From an uncultured Porphyromonas sp. (lineage in GTDB: Bacteria; Bacteroidota; Bacteroidia; Bacteroidales; Porphyromonadaceae), in assembly GCA_900539765.1 (NCBI GenBank), contig UQDF01000031.1, positions 1 through 24,918 on the forward strand: 24,918 nt of DNA, given 5' to 3'. Below the pieces are notes generated by a model that worked only from the letters and a program-made list of their open reading frames with translations, had not been told where the DNA came from and ran no database searches. Both the position numbers and the translations under genes were made by a program. Shown here one piece after another: positions 7,791 to 15,471 of the stretch. Within the stretch, counting starts at the first letter, position 1. Every line of letters begins with the position of its first letter.

Positions 7791-8927
7791 ATGCGCGTCT
7801 TCTTCAAGTTCGTCCGCAAGGAGTTCATCCACATCTTTCGGGATCCGCTTACGCTGATGCTCTTGATAGGCATGCCCATCGTCTTGGTGCTAGCCTTCGG
7901 CTTTGCGCTCACCTCTGAGGTGAAGCAGATCGACGTGGTCGTGGCGACACCGACGCATACCCCCTTTGTCGAGAGACTCTTCACACACCTTGATGAGAGC
8001 GATGCGGTAGGCTCCGTCAGCTTGATCACACCGCACAAAGATATGGACGAGGCGCTACGCACAGCCGCAGCGCACGTCATCATCGTCCTACCGGGCAACA
8101 TAGACAAAGAGCTGCTCGCAGGCACTGAGCCTACCGTGCAGCTTCGTCTTGATGCGAGCGATCCCAATACCTCGGCGCTCATCAGTGCGCAAGTACAGGG
8201 GATCATCTACACGACCGTGCAGGAGTACCTAGAGCAGTTTGGCGCGCTCATGGCAATGCGTATGGCGACCATAAGACCCTACCAGATAGAGACCTTCACG
8301 ACGCTACTCTACAACCCCGAGATGCGGGCACCCTACTACTTTGTGCCAGGCGTTATGGGGCTTGTGCTGATGATCATCTGCGCCTTGATGACCTCTGTAT
8401 CGATCGTTCGGGAGAAGGAGTTTGGCTCTATGGAGGTCCTACTCACCTCGCCCGTCAATCCGATCACCATCCTGCTCTCTAAGACCGTCCCTTACTTCAC
8501 TTTGAGCATCTTTAACGTGATCACCATCTTACTCTTGTCACGCTTCGTGCTGGGAGTGCCACTGCTAGGGTCGGTGAGTGCTATCTTCTTCGTGTCGCTC
8601 CTCTTCATCCTCGTGTCGCTCCTCCTCGGTATGCTCATCAGCACTATAACGGACAATCAGACCGCCGCTATGCTCATCAGCGGTGCTGGACTGCTGCTCC
8701 CTGTAGCGATGCTCTCAGGTATGTTCTTCCCGATCGAGAGCATGCCTATACTGCTACAATACCTCGCACGAGCCATCCCTGCCACATGGTACTCCATAGC
8801 ACTCAAGAAACTGATGATACAGGGTCTCGGCTGGTCCTCGATCCTCTGGGAGTCGCTCATTATGACGGGTATGAGCGTCGTACTGGTCATACTAGCGCTG
8901 CTCAACTTCAAGAAGAAGCTCGAGTGA
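7791..8927 (+). CDS. ABC-2 type transporter permease (first of a pair)
   Basis: The 378-residue inner-membrane protein starts FKFVRKEFIHIFRDPLTLML, the amphipathic lead helix and first membrane segment characteristic of ABC-2 permeases of the YbhR/YbhS/YhhJ type. A periplasmic domain of about 140 residues (VVVATPTHTPFVERLF to about residue 180) follows, then five membrane segments from YFVPGVMGLVLMIICALM to SLIMTGMSVVLVILALLNF. The cytoplasmic loop REKEFGSMEVLLTSPVNP is the conserved coupling-region signature. Such proteins pair to export drugs or lipids, usually with an ATPase and a membrane-fusion protein from the same operon. Neither is present in this window: the next gene is a second permease and the previous one is DJ-1. 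The heptamer array lies directly against its start. Confidence 0.9.
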   Translation: MRVFFKFVRKEFIHIFRDPLTLMLLIGMPIVLVLAFGFALTSEVKQIDVVVATPTHTPFVERLFTHLDESDAVGSVSLITPHKDMDEALRTAAAHVIIVLPGNIDKELLAGTEPTVQLRLDASDPNTSALISAQVQGIIYTTVQEYLEQFGALMAMRMATIRPYQIETFTTLLYNPEMRAPYYFVPGVMGLVLMIICALMTSVSIVREKEFGSMEVLLTSPVNPITILLSKTVPYFTLSIFNVITILLLSRFVLGVPLLGSVSAIFFVSLLFILVSLLLGMLISTITDNQTAAMLISGAGLLLPVAMLSGMFFPIESMPILLQYLARAIPATWYSIALKKLMIQGLGWSSILWESLIMTGMSVVLVILALLNFKKKLE

Positions 8928-8952
8928 AAACATCAAGCCACGCCTACGAACT

Positions 8953-10068
8953 ATGCTACTAGCTCTCATACGCAAAGAGATATACAACCTCTTCCGCAAT
9001 AGGTTGCTACTCGGTATGGTCGTCATGTACCCTATCGTCGTCTTGATGCTTCTCCCCTTTGCTACGACCACAGATATCAAGAATCTGCAGACCATCGTCA
9101 TCGATCACGATCATACGTCGCTCTCACAGAGACTACAGCAGCAGTTCTTTAGCTCAGGATACTTTGTCAACGCATGGCAGGGCAAGCTCCCCCCTACCCT
9201 TCGGGAAGGTATGGAGCTCATAGAGGATGGCAAGGCCGATCTCATCATAACGATCCCGTTACGCTTTGAGGAGCAGCTCATGCGTGATCAAAAAGCTCAG
9301 ATAGAGGCGCGAATCAACGCTTTTAACGCCACAAAAGGTGCCGTCGCTGGGGGCTACACACAGCAGATCGTACAGCAGTTTGTCGCTCAGCTCAACGAGT
9401 CCACGGGACTGGAGGAGCTAGCCACCATACCGCTCCGCATCGTCGAGGTCAATCGCTACAATCCTGAGGGCAACTACAAGAACTACATCATCCCAGGCCT
9501 TGTCGCCATGCTCATAACGATCACAGCATTCGTCTTGCCAGCGCTTAATATGGTGCAGGAGAAAGAGATCGGCACCATCGAGCAGATGAATGTCACACCG
9601 ATCCATCCGCTCATCTTTATGCTCTCTAAGGCACTCCCCTATCTGGTTATAGCTGTCGGTATGGCGCTCATATCGCTGCCGATCGTGGGGCTGATGTACG
9701 GCTTGTGGCCTCACGGCAATATGGGTATGATGATGGTAGCGACGATGCTCTACGTCCTTGCTATGAGTGGACTGGGACTGCTCATTACCAACTTTGCGCA
9801 TACGCAGCAGCAAGCGATGTTTTCCTTCTTCTTCGTCATGATGTTTCTCGTCCTCCTCGGGGGGCTCTTCACTCCGATCGAGGGAATGCCGTCGTGGGCA
9901 CGTGTCTTGGCTGTGTCGCACCCCTTCACGCACTACAATATCTTGATGCGTACCTATTACCTCAAGCCAGTAGCCTTCACCGAGCTGTGGCGTGAGCTGA
10001 CGGCGCTCTCCGTCTTTGCCGTAGTCAATGGTACAGCGGCTATACTTACTTATCGTAAGCGCGCTTAG
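8953..10068 (+). CDS. ABC-2 type transporter permease (second of a pair)
   Basis: The 371-residue protein is a homologue of the preceding one, with the same plan. It has a lead helix ALIRKEIYNLFRNRLLLGM and a first membrane segment, a periplasmic domain to about residue 175, and a block of five membrane segments beginning YIIPGLVAMLITITAFVLP. The coupling-loop signature is EKEIGTIEQMNVTPIHP. A FTPIEGMPSWARVLAVSHP block near the C-terminus is typical of the family. It starts 25 bp after the first permease, so the two are co-transcribed and probably form the heterodimeric membrane part of one exporter. The ATP-binding subunit must be encoded elsewhere. The substrate is unknown. Confidence 0.9.
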   Translation: MLLALIRKEIYNLFRNRLLLGMVVMYPIVVLMLLPFATTTDIKNLQTIVIDHDHTSLSQRLQQQFFSSGYFVNAWQGKLPPTLREGMELIEDGKADLIITIPLRFEEQLMRDQKAQIEARINAFNATKGAVAGGYTQQIVQQFVAQLNESTGLEELATIPLRIVEVNRYNPEGNYKNYIIPGLVAMLITITAFVLPALNMVQEKEIGTIEQMNVTPIHPLIFMLSKALPYLVIAVGMALISLPIVGLMYGLWPHGNMGMMMVATMLYVLAMSGLGLLITNFAHTQQQAMFSFFFVMMFLVLLGGLFTPIEGMPSWARVLAVSHPFTHYNILMRTYYLKPVAFTELWRELTALSVFAVVNGTAAILTYRKRA

Positions 10069-10109
10069 TTACAAAAGGTTAAGACTCTCCTCTCCCCTTT
10101 TTTTTTTTG

Positions 10110-10117
10110 TACCTTTG
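10110..10117 (+). promoter_or_regulatory. -7 promoter box for the LRR protein gene
   Basis: TACCTTTG directly follows a run of T residues and lies 70 bp before the ATG at 10188. It matches the TAnnTTTG element. The T-run just upstream could also end transcription from the permease genes, but no stem precedes it. Confidence 0.55.
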
Positions 10118-10187
10118 GAGATGTTTCGTTTGAGCGATGGGTTATCGCTCATTCGGCCAGTCAGCACTATTCACACACTTTAATCTT

Positions 10188-11867
10188 ATGAAAAAACAAT
10201 ACACCTTACTCCTACTCCTCGCGATGACGCTGCTGGGAGTAGCTACACAGACCAAGGCTCAGGCACCGCTCATGGAGCCCAGCGTCGATCTCACCTTCAT
10301 CACCGACGACGAAAACGCCTCGCTCCTCATAGGCGTCATCGCTCCCGTAGATGGTTGCTGGATAGACCTCAATGGTGACGGTCAGTGTCAGGACAATGAG
10401 AAGATCAAAAAGGGATCTGAAAAGAGAGCTATCGACCTGCCAAAAGATCTGACCAACACAACGATCTATGGTCCCATCACCTACCTCAATCTCAATAAGA
10501 CAGCTCTCATCGCTATCGATCTCTCTAAGATCAATACCCTTGAGGAGCTGTGGTGCTACCAGACAGGGCTCGCGAAGCTCGATGTCACTGGGCAACCCAA
10601 TCTTGAGAAGCTCTTCTGCCACTCAAATATGATTGAGGAGCTAGACCTCTCGAAGAATCCTAAGCTCAGAGAGCTTGGTGTACAGAACTGCATGCTCAGT
10701 GCGATCGACCTCTCTAAGCTACCAGAGCTGGAGGTCGCTGTACTATCTGGCAATCAAGTCGGCACACTGGATCTAACACACAATCCTAAGTTAAGGATAC
10801 TCTACTGTGAAAAGACAAATCTCACCTCACTAGACCTCTCTAAGTGTCCTGACCTCACTTTCATACAGTGCAGTATGAATTATGACCTCAAGACCGTAGA
10901 CCTCTCTATGCTACCCAAACTAGAGGTATTCAAGGCTGACCTAATAGGTATGAAGTCACTAGACGTCTCTCACAACCCCCAGCTCAAGCAGCTACACCTC
11001 GGAGGTAATAATCTGACCACACTGGATCTATCAAACAATCCGCTACTCGAGGAGCTGAACCTCAATCTCAACAAGAAGCTCACCTCACTCGACTTCCTCT
11101 CTGATCTGCCCGAGCTCAAGATGCTTACGATCAAGAAGATCAACTTTGACTTCGATCCCGACTTCTCTAAGAACACCAAGCTGGAGTACATCAATATGGC
11201 TAGTTGTGGATTTAAGAAGCTCGATCTATCGCACAATCCTATGATAAAGAGGCTTTACTGCGAGAGAAATGAACTCACCGAGCTAGACCTGACGAAGACT
11301 CCCAAGCTACAAGACTTCATCGGCTTTGAAAACAACTTCACCAAGCTAGACTTCTCAGCTTGTAAGCAGCTTCAGTACGCCGATATCTCCGTCAATGCCA
11401 TCGATGAGTTTGCTATGCAGGTCATTGTGGAGTCTATCCCTAAGTTCAAGCTGCTAGATCCGACATTCCTTGCTGCAGGCCGATTCATCGCTATCGATAT
11501 AGCAGAGAATATGGAGAAAAACGACATCACTGATAAACAAGTCAAGGTCGCTACCGGCAAGGGCTGGGAGCTTATGAATGGTAATGTTGGTGATCCACAG
11601 CCATATCCTGGTAGAAGCACCGTCTCTGTGACACAATTCGCTACGGCTGAGACAGCTATCTACTACAACTCCGCAGACGAGCGCCTCTACGTACGTCTCG
11701 CTGAGACCATGCCCGCTACCCTACTGAAGCTCTATGCAGCCTCTGGCGAGGAGCTCCTGAGCGAAGTGTACGACCAGGACGATAGCTCTATCTACGTAGG
11801 TGATCTACCACAAGGAGCCTACATCGTACAGGTAGGAGACGCCACCTACAAGTTTGTCAAGAGATAG
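10188..11867 (+). CDS. Secreted leucine-rich repeat protein with T9SS sorting tail
   Basis: The 559-residue protein begins with a Sec signal peptide (MKKQYTLLLLLAMTLLGVAT..., cleavage near AQA). An upstream ATG at 10137 is in frame but would put the signal peptide 17 residues in, so 10188 is chosen. A short domain containing WIDLNGDGQCQDNEK precedes about 14 repeats of roughly 21 residues with the pattern LxxLDLSxNPxLxxLxCxxN (about residues 100-410). The C-terminus, from about ETAIYYNSADERLYV to LPQGAYIVQVGDATYKFVKR, matches a type IX secretion sorting domain, which suggests export across the outer membrane and surface attachment or release. The repeats suggest binding to host or bacterial partners; the ligand is unknown. 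It is preceded by its own promoter and followed by a strong terminator. Confidence 0.85.
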   Translation: MKKQYTLLLLLAMTLLGVATQTKAQAPLMEPSVDLTFITDDENASLLIGVIAPVDGCWIDLNGDGQCQDNEKIKKGSEKRAIDLPKDLTNTTIYGPITYLNLNKTALIAIDLSKINTLEELWCYQTGLAKLDVTGQPNLEKLFCHSNMIEELDLSKNPKLRELGVQNCMLSAIDLSKLPELEVAVLSGNQVGTLDLTHNPKLRILYCEKTNLTSLDLSKCPDLTFIQCSMNYDLKTVDLSMLPKLEVFKADLIGMKSLDVSHNPQLKQLHLGGNNLTTLDLSNNPLLEELNLNLNKKLTSLDFLSDLPELKMLTIKKINFDFDPDFSKNTKLEYINMASCGFKKLDLSHNPMIKRLYCERNELTELDLTKTPKLQDFIGFENNFTKLDFSACKQLQYADISVNAIDEFAMQVIVESIPKFKLLDPTFLAAGRFIAIDIAENMEKNDITDKQVKVATGKGWELMNGNVGDPQPYPGRSTVSVTQFATAETAIYYNSADERLYVRLAETMPATLLKLYAASGEELLSEVYDQDDSSIYVGDLPQGAYIVQVGDATYKFVKR

Positions 11868-11944
11868 CAAACCCTCACCGCCTATAGTCCAAATCATAGT
11901 GTAGGCATCAGGAGAGCGTCACAAGAAGTGACAGCCTCCACAGA

Positions 11945-11986
11945 TAGCCACGTGGAAAATTGACGTTTCCCACGTGGCTATTTTTT
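11945..11986 (+). terminator. Rho-independent terminator after the LRR gene
   Basis: TAGCCACGTGG at 11945-11955 pairs perfectly with CCACGTGGCTA at 11970-11980. Pairing continues as GAAA/TTTC with one bulged base, and a run of six T follows. The stem shares its CACGTG core with the dispersed palindromic element that begins inside it. Confidence 0.75.
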
Positions 11987-12110
11987 ATTCTCCACGTAGG
12001 CGCCAAACATTTCCTCCGACATATCATTTCATTCCTCCGAAGTTTCATTTCGTCTCCACGTGGATATTTTTTCTTCCCCACGTGAAGGTTTGAAAATATC
12101 CACGTAGGGG
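11974..12110. repeat. Intergenic palindromic element, copy 2 (CACGTG/TACGTA family)
   Basis: This copy matches the one at 106-266: the shared entry GTGGCTATTTTTTATTC, then CTCCACGTAGGCG, ATTCCTCCGAAGTTT and CCACGTGGA with T-rich flanks, and a final CCACGTAGGG. It lacks the 21-bp insert after the entry found in copy 1. Its 3' arm has become the self-complementary TCCACGTGGA (12055-12064), so the 19-bp stem of copy 1 is not conserved. An imperfect TTAGAG-type low-complexity repeat follows at 12111-12140. No coding potential is credible. Confidence 0.7.
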
Positions 12111-12157
12111 AGGTTAGAGATTAGAAATCAGAGGTTAGAGGGGAGCTAGTTTTTTTT

Positions 12158-12210
12158 AGAGGTACTAGTATTTCTAGTGGCACTAGTGCCTCTAGCTAAC
12201 TGCCAACCGC
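12158..12210. repeat. CTAG-rich hairpin with heptamers, copy 2
   Basis: The arms AGAGGTACTAG (12158-12168) and CTAGTGCCTCT (12183-12193) pair at 10 of 11 positions. CTAGC and two heptamers, TAACTGC and CAACCGC, follow immediately. The order (CTAG hairpin, CTCTAGC junction, heptamers) is the same as at 7709-7790. Here it lies upstream of the BspA-like gene's promoter rather than against a start codon. Confidence 0.65.
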
Positions 12211-12268
12211 ACTCTGTGGGGACGCACGGCTCGCTTGGATCTAAAAAACGCTTCATAAAGTTTTTTCT

Positions 12269-12276
12269 TATATTTG
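12269..12276 (+). promoter_or_regulatory. -7 promoter box for the BspA-like gene
   Basis: TATATTTG matches TAnnTTTG, 70 bp before the ATG. Just downstream, AAGTGTATTACACTT (12278-12292) is an inverted repeat with 6-bp arms that would fall at or just after the transcription start and could be a protein-binding site. Confidence 0.5.
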
Positions 12277-12345
12277 TAAGTGTATTACACTTATACTCGA
12301 AATGTACTCGACCTCGCAAACTAATAAATCTAAATACAACTAGTT

Positions 12346-13989
12346 ATGGTAAGACATTTACTCATTCTGGCCACCACGCTGCTCTTGTCTGTGACAAGTG
12401 CCTGGGCGCAGACCAGTGGCAAGACAGGATCCCTATCGTGGGATTACAACGAAGAGACAGCTACTCTGACGCTTTCTGGGACTGGAGATATGCCCAACTA
12501 TGAGTTCGGCAAAGTGCCCTGGGGGGAGTTTCTAGAGCAAATCGAAACCATCACGATCTCGTCAGGGATTACAACGATTGGCAACAACGCTTTCGGTAAT
12601 TGCCTCTTACTGACCAACCTCAACCTACCAGATGGCCTTAGGCGCATTGGCGAGGGTTCGTTTCTCGCATGTATCAGTCTATCGAGTATTATACTCCCGC
12701 CTAGTCTCAAGGAGATCGGTGATGGAGCTTTTGAGAGCTGCGAAAAGCTTGAGACAGTCTCTCTCCCCGCACAAGGGCTAGAGACCATTGAGCCATTTGC
12801 GTTCACAGACTGTGGCGCCCTAGCGAATCTAGAAATCCCCAAGACTGTCACAACCATCGGTCGCTGGGCTTTCAGCGGATGCATCTCTATCCCCAAGATT
12901 GTTATCCCATCGAGTGTACGATCGATAGGCGACAACGCCTTTAGTAGCAATACGGCACTCCAAGAGCTAACACTCTCGGAGGGGCTGGAGACTATCGAGG
13001 AGGCTGCTTTTAGTGCTTGCGAGAGCCTGCCAGAGGTACTCATCCCAGCATCTGTCCGAGAGATCGGTGGAGGAGTTTTTTCCGACTGCTTCAAGCTCAA
13101 GAAGATCGATATAAACCCTCAAAACAAAGCCTATACAACAATCGATGGTGTCCTGTATACGTCAGATAAGCAGACCATTATGCAGTACCCAGCAGGTAAG
13201 GAGGGGAGCAGCTTCGCAATACCTACCTCCGTTAACAAGGTAGGTTCACTAGCCTTCGCAGGTAGTGTAGCGCTGACTAGTGTGACGCTACATGATGGTA
13301 TCAAAGTCATCGAAGACTATGGCTTCGCACGATGTGATGAGCTAAAGGCAATAGCTATTCCTGCGGGTGTGGCGGAGATTGGTAACGCACCTTTTCACGA
13401 CTGTCTCAGCTTAGCAACGATAGAGGTCTCTCCAGAAAACGTTAACTACACCTCTCACGATGGAGTCCTCTACGACAAGTCACAAGTCACACTAATCCAA
13501 TACCCTGCGGGCAAGCAGGACACCTCTTATAGCATCCCCAAGAGCGTACAGAATATCAAAGAGTTCGGACTCTTCGACAATCAGTTTATTGAGAGTGTAG
13601 AGCTACCCAGTGGCTTGAGTTACATCGGAGATTTAACTTTTGGCTTTGACAAGAGTCTCAGTGAGATCACTGTACAGATGACTGACCCCAGCCAGGTAAC
13701 GCTAGGGCTTATGGTCTTCTTTAGAGGATTTGGAGCTGTCCCATGCAAGCTCCGCGTACCTAAAGGGACCAAAGAGCTATATCAGCAGAGTGAGCAGTGG
13801 CAAGACTTCCCAGAGATTGAGGAGTTTGAGCCTCAGGGCGTTGAGCTTGTAACGCCTATCCAGCCACAAGCGACTGTCATATATGACCTTAGCGGACAGC
13901 AACTGTCTACAGATCTCCAGCAGCTCCCTGATGGGATCTACATCGTCAATGGAGAGAAGGTAATCAAGCAGACTGATCATAACTTATAA
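12346..13989 (+). CDS. BspA-like leucine-rich repeat surface protein
   Basis: The 547-residue protein has a signal peptide (MVRHLLILATTLLLSVTSAWA). A block GSLSWDYNEETATLTLSGTG follows; this kind of beta module often precedes BspA repeats. About a dozen LRR_5/TpLRR repeats of about 23 residues come next, with the pattern LPxxLxxIGxxAFxxCxxL (about 70-450). Two repeats are interrupted by a related insert, DGVLYTSDKQTIMQYPAGK and DGVLYDKSQVTLIQYPAGK. The C-terminus VIYDLSGQQL...LPDGIYIVNGEKVIK resembles a short secretion or sorting tail. Homologues in oral Bacteroidota bind fibronectin or fibrinogen or mediate coaggregation; that role here is inference. It has its own promoter, and a gene remnant follows it directly. 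Confidence 0.9.
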   Translation: MVRHLLILATTLLLSVTSAWAQTSGKTGSLSWDYNEETATLTLSGTGDMPNYEFGKVPWGEFLEQIETITISSGITTIGNNAFGNCLLLTNLNLPDGLRRIGEGSFLACISLSSIILPPSLKEIGDGAFESCEKLETVSLPAQGLETIEPFAFTDCGALANLEIPKTVTTIGRWAFSGCISIPKIVIPSSVRSIGDNAFSSNTALQELTLSEGLETIEEAAFSACESLPEVLIPASVREIGGGVFSDCFKLKKIDINPQNKAYTTIDGVLYTSDKQTIMQYPAGKEGSSFAIPTSVNKVGSLAFAGSVALTSVTLHDGIKVIEDYGFARCDELKAIAIPAGVAEIGNAPFHDCLSLATIEVSPENVNYTSHDGVLYDKSQVTLIQYPAGKQDTSYSIPKSVQNIKEFGLFDNQFIESVELPSGLSYIGDLTFGFDKSLSEITVQMTDPSQVTLGLMVFFRGFGAVPCKLRVPKGTKELYQQSEQWQDFPEIEEFEPQGVELVTPIQPQATVIYDLSGQQLSTDLQQLPDGIYIVNGEKVIKQTDHNL

Positions 13990-14176
13990 GGATCTTCAGT
14001 CCGATGCCTTCGAACAGTATCTCAAGACCAACGGCTTCGACCAAGACTATACCTATGACAGCGAGACTGGTATGGTCACGGTCTACAACGCACAGGATGA
14101 TATGTGTCAAGTACTCCTGCGTGAGTTTGACGGGCTCACTCGTTGTCTCGTACAGATCGTAGGATCACGATACTAA
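13964..14176 (+). pseudogene. 3' remnant of an unidentified gene
   Basis: A reading frame offset from the BspA-like gene is open from after a TAA at 13961 to a TAA at 14174-14176. It translates to a soluble-looking segment with normal amino-acid usage, including DAFEQYLKTNGFDQDYTYD, ETGMVTVYNAQDDMCQVLL and REFDGLTRCLVQIVGSRY. There is no ATG or promoter in its first two-thirds and it runs into the end of the upstream gene, so it looks like the C-terminal piece of a deleted gene. The family was not recognised. The alternative is a coincidentally open frame, but its length and codon composition resemble real coding sequence. Confidence 0.5.
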
Positions 14177-14211
14177 GGCGATTTAGCACTACACTTATCT
14201 AGTAATAGATA

Positions 14212-14243
14212 GGGCTTGCTGAGTCTACTGGCTCAGCAAGCCC
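14212..14243. terminator. Strong hairpin, possible terminator
   Basis: GGGCTTGCTGAG and CTCAGCAAGCCC are perfect 12-bp arms around an 8-base loop, placed 35 bp after the remnant's stop codon. No T-run follows on either strand, so it could be a factor-assisted terminator or a 3'-end-protecting structure. Confidence 0.6.
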
Positions 14244-14269
14244 ATACTTCAAAAAACGGTAGATGCTAT

Positions 14270-14308
14270 GCTTGCAGCTTAGCTTAGCAAGTAATGGCAA
14301 TATACACT
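14270..14308 (+). repeat. Short direct repeat, left copy
   Basis: The sequence shares GCTTGCAG, AGCTTAGC, AGTAA, GGCAATA and CACT, in order, with 16535-16571: 32 identities over 37 aligned positions and one 2-base gap. The two copies bracket the pair of secreted-protein genes at 14394-16443. Confidence 0.6.
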
Positions 14309-14336
14309 AAGAGTGTGTGAGGTCGTTTTTTATTAT

Positions 14337-14344
14337 TACATTTG
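14337..14344 (+). promoter_or_regulatory. -7 promoter box for the secreted-protein pair
   Basis: TACATTTG matches TAnnTTTG and lies 50 bp upstream of the ATG at 14394. No -33 box is seen at the expected spacing. Confidence 0.5.
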
Positions 14345-14393
14345 CATTGAGCGATATTAGCAGACAAAAACGCTAACTAGAGCCAATAAGGTT

Positions 14394-15395
14394 ATGACGA
14401 CAACTAGATGTATAGAGGTAAATAAGAGAAGCTTGGTACTCGTTATTGCATTGCTTTGCTTTGGTGGTATGAGCGTATATGCTCAGGAGACAAAGGCTCC
14501 ATTTTCTATCGGTGATAAGTGGTATTATGGTACCGAACGGATTGGTTGGGATGGCCTAGGTGAAGGGTCGTATTATCAAACTGGCGAGCATGACGAGATT
14601 GCTGTAGGAGTCGTCATCTATGAAGTTGTAGAGGCTACTGAGACTAAGCAGAATGTATGGCACTACACAGTCAGTCGCACGATACGGGACTGCTATGCAC
14701 GAGACTCTATTGCTCTGCCTATCTATATGGATATAGCTCTCGATGGTAAGGTTTGGATGCAGGAGGGGGATTATCCTCGTAACTTAGTGCATGACCCAAG
14801 CCTTCAGGTCAGCGAGAGTTTTCAAGTGACTGTACGAGCCACTGAAAATCCTGTTAATCCTTGGCTCCCCAATGAACTTGGTGAAGTCCAGCAGGTGGGG
14901 CAACAGGTTGTTTTGTCTCGAATAGATCTAAATGAGAGGATGCTTCATAATCCTAGGGTGTATCGTTATGAAGCAAATCCTCTAAGTGGAGAGTATTGGT
15001 CTTTTTATAACAACTCTGGTTATATCGAAGGGGTCGGATTTAATGCCCCCTCCTTTTATCCCTATAGGGGAGTATTTGGCAATCCAGGGGTCGTATGTAT
15101 GACATTTAATAATAGCTCTCCTATGGAGAGCCTGCGAGGCTTTGTCTCAGTAGATGGAGATACGATTATTTCTGACTCTTGGAGAAGGTTCGGCAAGGAG
15201 GCTCCTTTAGATACAGTGTGTATTATTCCCTCAACGGTTGCCATTGAAGAAATTGTTGCCTCTGAGGAGTTTACGTACGATCCCGTGCAACAGACGATAC
15301 AACCTCTAGAGGGGAGTATCCTAGCCTTATATAGTAGTTCAGGAGAGCTTGTGGCTATCTCTCAAGGAGAGAATCTTTCTCTCTCACTATCCTGA
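14394..15395 (+). CDS. Secreted protein of unknown function with frameshifted T9SS-like tail
   Basis: The 333-residue product has a signal peptide (KRSLVLVIALLCFGGMSVYA, cleavage before QET). Its mature N-terminus contains the motif IGDKWYY, echoed by VGSEWYY in the next gene, so the two are probably distant paralogues. The function was not recognised. The C-terminal region (TYDPVQQTIQPLEGSILALYSS) begins like a T9SS sorting domain but stops early at NLSLSLS. Directly after, in the +1 frame, the DNA reads HYPDGIYIVCIRKEERV... to a stop at 15460-15462, which is what should complete such a domain. The break falls at the (TC)4 tract at 15378-15385, where one extra TC unit would restore the frame. 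The full-length form would end 9 bp before the next gene, suggesting an operon. Base composition is more AT-rich than neighbours to the right. Confidence 0.75.
   Translation: MTTTRCIEVNKRSLVLVIALLCFGGMSVYAQETKAPFSIGDKWYYGTERIGWDGLGEGSYYQTGEHDEIAVGVVIYEVVEATETKQNVWHYTVSRTIRDCYARDSIALPIYMDIALDGKVWMQEGDYPRNLVHDPSLQVSESFQVTVRATENPVNPWLPNELGEVQQVGQQVVLSRIDLNERMLHNPRVYRYEANPLSGEYWSFYNNSGYIEGVGFNAPSFYPYRGVFGNPGVVCMTFNNSSPMESLRGFVSVDGDTIISDSWRRFGKEAPLDTVCIIPSTVAIEEIVASEEFTYDPVQQTIQPLEGSILALYSSSGELVAISQGENLSLSLS
15378..15385 (+). repeat. Short TC dinucleotide tract at the frameshift
   Basis: Four TC units preceded by CTT form a pyrimidine tract of 12 bases (15374-15385). Adding one unit, or losing two, would join the two halves of the C-terminal domain of the surrounding gene. 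Tracts this short slip rarely, so a fixed mutation or sequencing error is also possible. Confidence 0.6.
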
Positions 15396-15471
15396 TGGTA
15401 TCTATATCGTGTGTATTAGAAAAGAGGAAAGAGTTCCTTATCATTGTTGTATTCTTAAGTAGATCAAAGCT

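Noticed and set aside
9418..9933. 171-codon open frame antisense to the second permease
   Set aside because: The translation is extremely rich in His, Arg, Asp and Glu, as expected from the complement of membrane-segment codons; not a credible protein.
10137..10187. Longer N-terminus for the LRR protein
   Set aside because: It would place 17 unrelated residues before a textbook signal peptide beginning MKKQYT at 10188.
12177..12503. 108-codon open frame overlapping the BspA-like start
   Set aside because: It spans the repeat element and the BspA promoter, then reads the BspA gene in another frame.
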